Shown: positions 62,104-64,000 of the stretch, one piece after another
How the letters are laid out: each line of letters opens with the position of its first letter
Position numbering within the stretch: position 1 is the first letter of the stretch
Assembly (NCBI GenBank): GCA_910577045.1
Contig: CAJTLB010000012.1
Location: 54,392 to 118,391 of the forward strand
Reading direction: 5' to 3'
Length of the DNA stretch: 64,000 bases
Source of the DNA: an uncultured Lachnospiraceae bacterium
GTDB lineage: Bacteria; Bacillota; Clostridia; Lachnospirales; Lachnospiraceae
Notes under the pieces: model-generated
Databases searched by the model: none
What the model was told of the DNA's origin: nothing
What the model saw: the letters and a program-made list of their open reading frames with translations, nothing else
Position numbers and translations under genes: made by a program

Positions 62104-63054
62104 CTATGGTTTTAATGTTGTGTTTTCATTTGCAAAAGGTTCTGCTAACCAATCATTGTTATCATATGCTTTAAAAAGAAATTCAATTTCTTCTACTTTA
62201 GAAATGCTGTTTTCTGTAAAAGTACTTTTGGACCAAGAAATAGAACTAAAAGCACTTTTTCCAGGAATTACAGAATCTGCAAAAAAAGGATCGACCATAT
62301 ATCCATTTACAGAAACCTCATCAGTGCTAAACATAACTTCTTTATCTGTTTTATTTTCCAAGAAAAGATTGACTGTGTAACCCAATATACTATCTTCCTC
62401 ATATCCTATAACTGTAGCTTTTACATATTCGTTATCTATAATAACGGTATCAGTTTCTTTAGGTTCTCTTACATATAAAACAGAGTTTTCTTTTCCGTAT
62501 GGATATATATGTATTGTTTCCTTGGCAACTTCGTCTGCTGTCCAATCGTTGTTATCATGCACTCTAAAAGTAAGCTCAATATCTGTAAATTCACCAATAT
62601 CATTACCTTTTAATGAGGATTTTGAAAATTGAATAGTATCATTTGATTTTTTGCCAGCGGATACACTAGAAGCAAAAAAAGGATCTGACTGTACACCATT
62701 TATTGCTGCACTTTGTACAGAAAACATATATTCTTTGTCAGTGGATTTATTTTCCAGTTTTACCTTTATTGTATAACCCCACATGTTATCAGGTTCTATT
62801 TGAGAAATTATGATGCTGCACTCTTCATTGTCAACAACTGTCATCTCTTCAAATGAAACATTTATTTGTGCTTCTGTTTGAACCTCTGTTTCTTTGTTAC
62901 TGGTACTTTCTTGTTTGGAATCTTTTTTGCTTGTTGCTTCTGTAGTTTTGTTATTTGCTTGTGTAGTAGGATCAGTAGAACTTGAAGTATTATTACAACT
63001 AGATAACATTAAAGCAGAAGCAATTAACATGACTAAAAATTTCTTTTTTTTCAT
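62104..63054 (-). CDS. lipoprotein with two tandem repeated domains
   Basis: 316 residues. Signal peptide with lipobox MLSSCNN (Cys about 16), a Ser/Thr/Lys-rich linker (20-65), then two copies of a beta-rich domain of about 120 residues: each has DPFFA.SV..GK, S.I.FSKS, and F..(H/Y)DNNDW(T/L)A (near 130-175 and 255-305). I start at MKKKKFLVML, with GAGGAG before it. No enzymatic residues are obvious. It may be an immunoprotective or surface-interaction cargo protein of the mobile element; this is not established. Confidence 0.82.
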   Translation of the reverse strand: MKKKKFLVMLIASALMLSSCNNTSSSTDPTTQANNKTTEATSKKDSKQESTSNKETEVQTEAQINVSFEEMTVVDNEECSIIISQIEPDNMWGYTIKVKLENKSTDKEYMFSVQSAAINGVQSDPFFASSVSAGKKSNDTIQFSKSSLKGNDIGEFTDIELTFRVHDNNDWTADEVAKETIHIYPYGKENSVLYVREPKETDTVIIDNEYVKATVIGYEEDSILGYTVNLFLENKTDKEVMFSTDEVSVNGYMVDPFFADSVIPGKSAFSSISWSKSTFTENSISKVEEIEFLFKAYDNNDWLAEPFANENTTLKP

Positions 63055-63194
63055 TTTATCTCCTCTTTTCTTTTTGTTATTAAAACGCCAAAGCGATTTA
63101 AACATTTTAGCCTATAACTTCGTTATAAGTTTTTGTATCTTCAACAATTCCCGCCACCAATAATATTACCTTTTGTACCATATAGAAGGGAATA

Positions 63195-63563
63195 TTACAT
63201 TGCCCTCTCGTCTATTTTAATCTTACTATATTTACCAGACGAAATCAGATCATCTGCATAACTATTTAATTTTGATAATCCATCTAAATTTAATTTATTG
63301 GCTTTTTCAATAATTTCTTCTATTATTGGGACATCACTAAAATTAACATGTACTTCATTTTTACTTATGTTATTTGATAAACCTAATAAAAAATCCGTTG
63401 TTACATTACAAATTTTTGCTATACCAATTAGACCCACAGATTTTGGGTCATGATTTCCTTTTTCATATCCATTTAATGTGCTTGGACTTATTCCTAATTT
63501 ATAAGCTAACTCTTTTTGACTAAGCCCAGCATATTCTCTTGCAAGTACTATTCGATTTTCCAT
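63195..63563 (-). CDS. XRE family repressor of the integrative element
   Basis: 122 residues. The helix-turn-helix (about 8-62) reads LSQKELAYKLGISPSTLNGY, followed by a helical C-terminal region (about 75-122) for dimerisation. It is divergent from a small Cro-like gene; between the two are three copies of one operator. This arrangement is the repressor/Cro switch of temperate phages and related elements. Promoter at 63585-63612. Confidence 0.9.
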   Translation of the reverse strand: MENRIVLAREYAGLSQKELAYKLGISPSTLNGYEKGNHDPKSVGLIGIAKICNVTTDFLLGLSNNISKNEVHVNFSDVPIIEEIIEKANKLNLDGLSKLNSYADDLISSGKYSKIKIDERAM

Positions 63564-63584
63564 GTTAATTCCTTTCTTTGATTA

Positions 63585-63612
63585 AGTATATCATATTTTT
63601 CTATCAAGTCAA
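63585..63612 (-). promoter_or_regulatory. repressor promoter
   Basis: On the minus strand: TTGACT (63607-63612), 16-bp spacer, TATACT (63585-63590). Operator O1 (63619-63635) lies just upstream of the -35. Confidence 0.7.
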
Positions 63613-63618
63613 TAAAAA

Positions 63619-63705
63619 ATTCGAGAAAATCAAATTTTTTGACAGCTTTAAGTTGACAAATTTGAGAAAATCAAATATAATAATGATGATTTGAGAATCT
63701 CAAAT
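63619..63705. promoter_or_regulatory. three operator copies in the repressor/Cro region
   Basis: ATTCGAGAAAATCAAAT (O1, 63619-63635), ATTTGAGAAAATCAAAT (O2, 63660-63676) and ATTTGAGAATCTCAAAT (O3, 63689-63705). O3 is perfectly palindromic apart from its middle base; the other two are near copies. O2 fills the spacer of the rightward promoter; O3 lies just downstream of its start; O1 is next to the leftward -35. Confidence 0.88.
63653..63681 (+). promoter_or_regulatory. consensus promoter of the Cro-like gene
   Basis: Perfect TTGACA (63653-63658), 17-bp spacer, perfect TATAAT (63676-63681). O2 occupies the spacer and the first base of the -10 box, so a bound repressor would shut it off. Confidence 0.9.
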
Positions 63706-63724
63706 CGGAAAGAGAGGTGATTGT

Positions 63725-63937
63725 ATGGAAAGATTATTAAATATTGAAGCAGAAAGAAGTAGAAGAGGAATGAGTAGAGCAGAATTTTCGGAAAAGTTAG
63801 GTGTTTCTACTACAACATATAAGAGATATGTAGATGGAAAAACACCTATTCCATCTGATAAATTAGTATTTATGGTAAATTTATTTGGTTGTTCTTCTGA
63901 TTATTTGCTTAATCTTAGTGGCAATAGGTTAGTTTAA
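63725..63937 (+). CDS. small XRE family Cro-like regulator
   Basis: 70 residues, nearly all helix-turn-helix: GMSRAEFSEKLGVSTTTYKR with a second stretch PSDKLVFMVNLFGCSSDYLL. AGAGAGGTGATTGT precedes the ATG. It is the first gene of the element's rightward operon, which runs out of the window, and probably opposes the divergent repressor. Confidence 0.88.
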   Translation: MERLLNIEAERSRRGMSRAEFSEKLGVSTTTYKRYVDGKTPIPSDKLVFMVNLFGCSSDYLLNLSGNRLV

Positions 63938-64000
63938 AAATTAATAGGAGACAATATGAAGTGACCTCACAATTGTAGATTCGTGGATTTACCTGTAAAA
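63938..64000 (+). other. end of window after the Cro-like gene
   Basis: GGAG and an ATG occur at 63946-63958, but the frame stops after two codons. Nothing else can be called before the edge; further element genes are expected to the right. Confidence 0.4.

Noticed and set aside
1..64000. tRNA, rRNA or tmRNA genes
   Set aside because: No cloverleaf-like or conserved rRNA segment was recognised by eye; a dedicated scan could still find one.

Overview
The window reads as the chromosome of a low-GC, Gram-positive anaerobe of the Clostridia, most like a gut Lachnospiraceae. The signs are A/T-rich codon use, strong AGGAGG ribosome sites, many LytTR/GHKL and YesM/YesN two-component systems, lipoprotein sugar-binding proteins with LplB/YtcP- and UgpA/UgpE-type permeases, a formate-tetrahydrofolate ligase, and cytoplasmic glycosidases beside transporters. 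A chemoreceptor and one excellent sigma-28 (SigD) promoter suggest a motile cell. The species is inferred only loosely. No rRNA, tRNA, CRISPR array or insertion sequence was seen.

Layout. 1-0.8 kb: 3' part of a GH43 glycosidase. 0.8-7.3 kb: a LytTR regulator, a short GHKL kinase without membrane segments, two ABC half-exporters and a CPBP protease; a direct repeat before the exporters looks like the regulator's binding site. 7.4-9.4 kb: asnA and a SigD-driven coiled-coil protein. 9.5-22.1 kb: a uronic-acid polysaccharide locus, probably for glycosaminoglycan (two heparinase II/III-type lyases, a GH88 unsaturated glucuronyl hydrolase, a sugar ABC importer and a YesM/YesN sensor pair). 22.3-32.9 kb: a second oligosaccharide locus (LplB/YtcP/binding-protein importer, a membrane-anchored AraC regulator, two GH43 enzymes, one with N-terminal ankyrin repeats), containing a decayed AAA-ATPase/PD-(D/E)XK gene. 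33.0-43.1 kb: a diaminopimelate decarboxylase, an acyltransferase, the potABCD polyamine importer with its XRE-cupin regulator, a chemoreceptor, and a MarR/TauE pair. 43.1-43.7 kb: two large palindromic elements with a shared core. 43.8-60.1 kb: housekeeping genes (lactonase, rRNA methyltransferase, PatB, fhs, argS), a second LytTR/GHKL pair, a diguanylate cyclase, thiT under a TPP riboswitch, fabH, a CPBP protease, UDP-galactopyranose mutase and a glycosyltransferase. 60.2-64 kb: the left part of an integrative element (integrase, TM2 protein, repeated-domain lipoprotein, divergent XRE repressor/Cro-like pair with three operators), continuing past the right edge.

How it works together. Each sugar locus pairs a membrane sensor with an importer and cytoplasmic enzymes, so the cell appears to import oligosaccharides and finish them inside. 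The LytTR/ABC/CPBP block looks like a peptide-signalling, export or self-protection cassette, but its substrate is unknown.

The strongest unexplained structures are the paired palindromes at 43,120-43,672, which share a core hairpin with compensatory base changes while their 28-30 bp outer arms are unrelated; a second intergenic palindrome family (6,340 and 35,522); and the 21-bp-spaced direct repeat before the ABC exporters.
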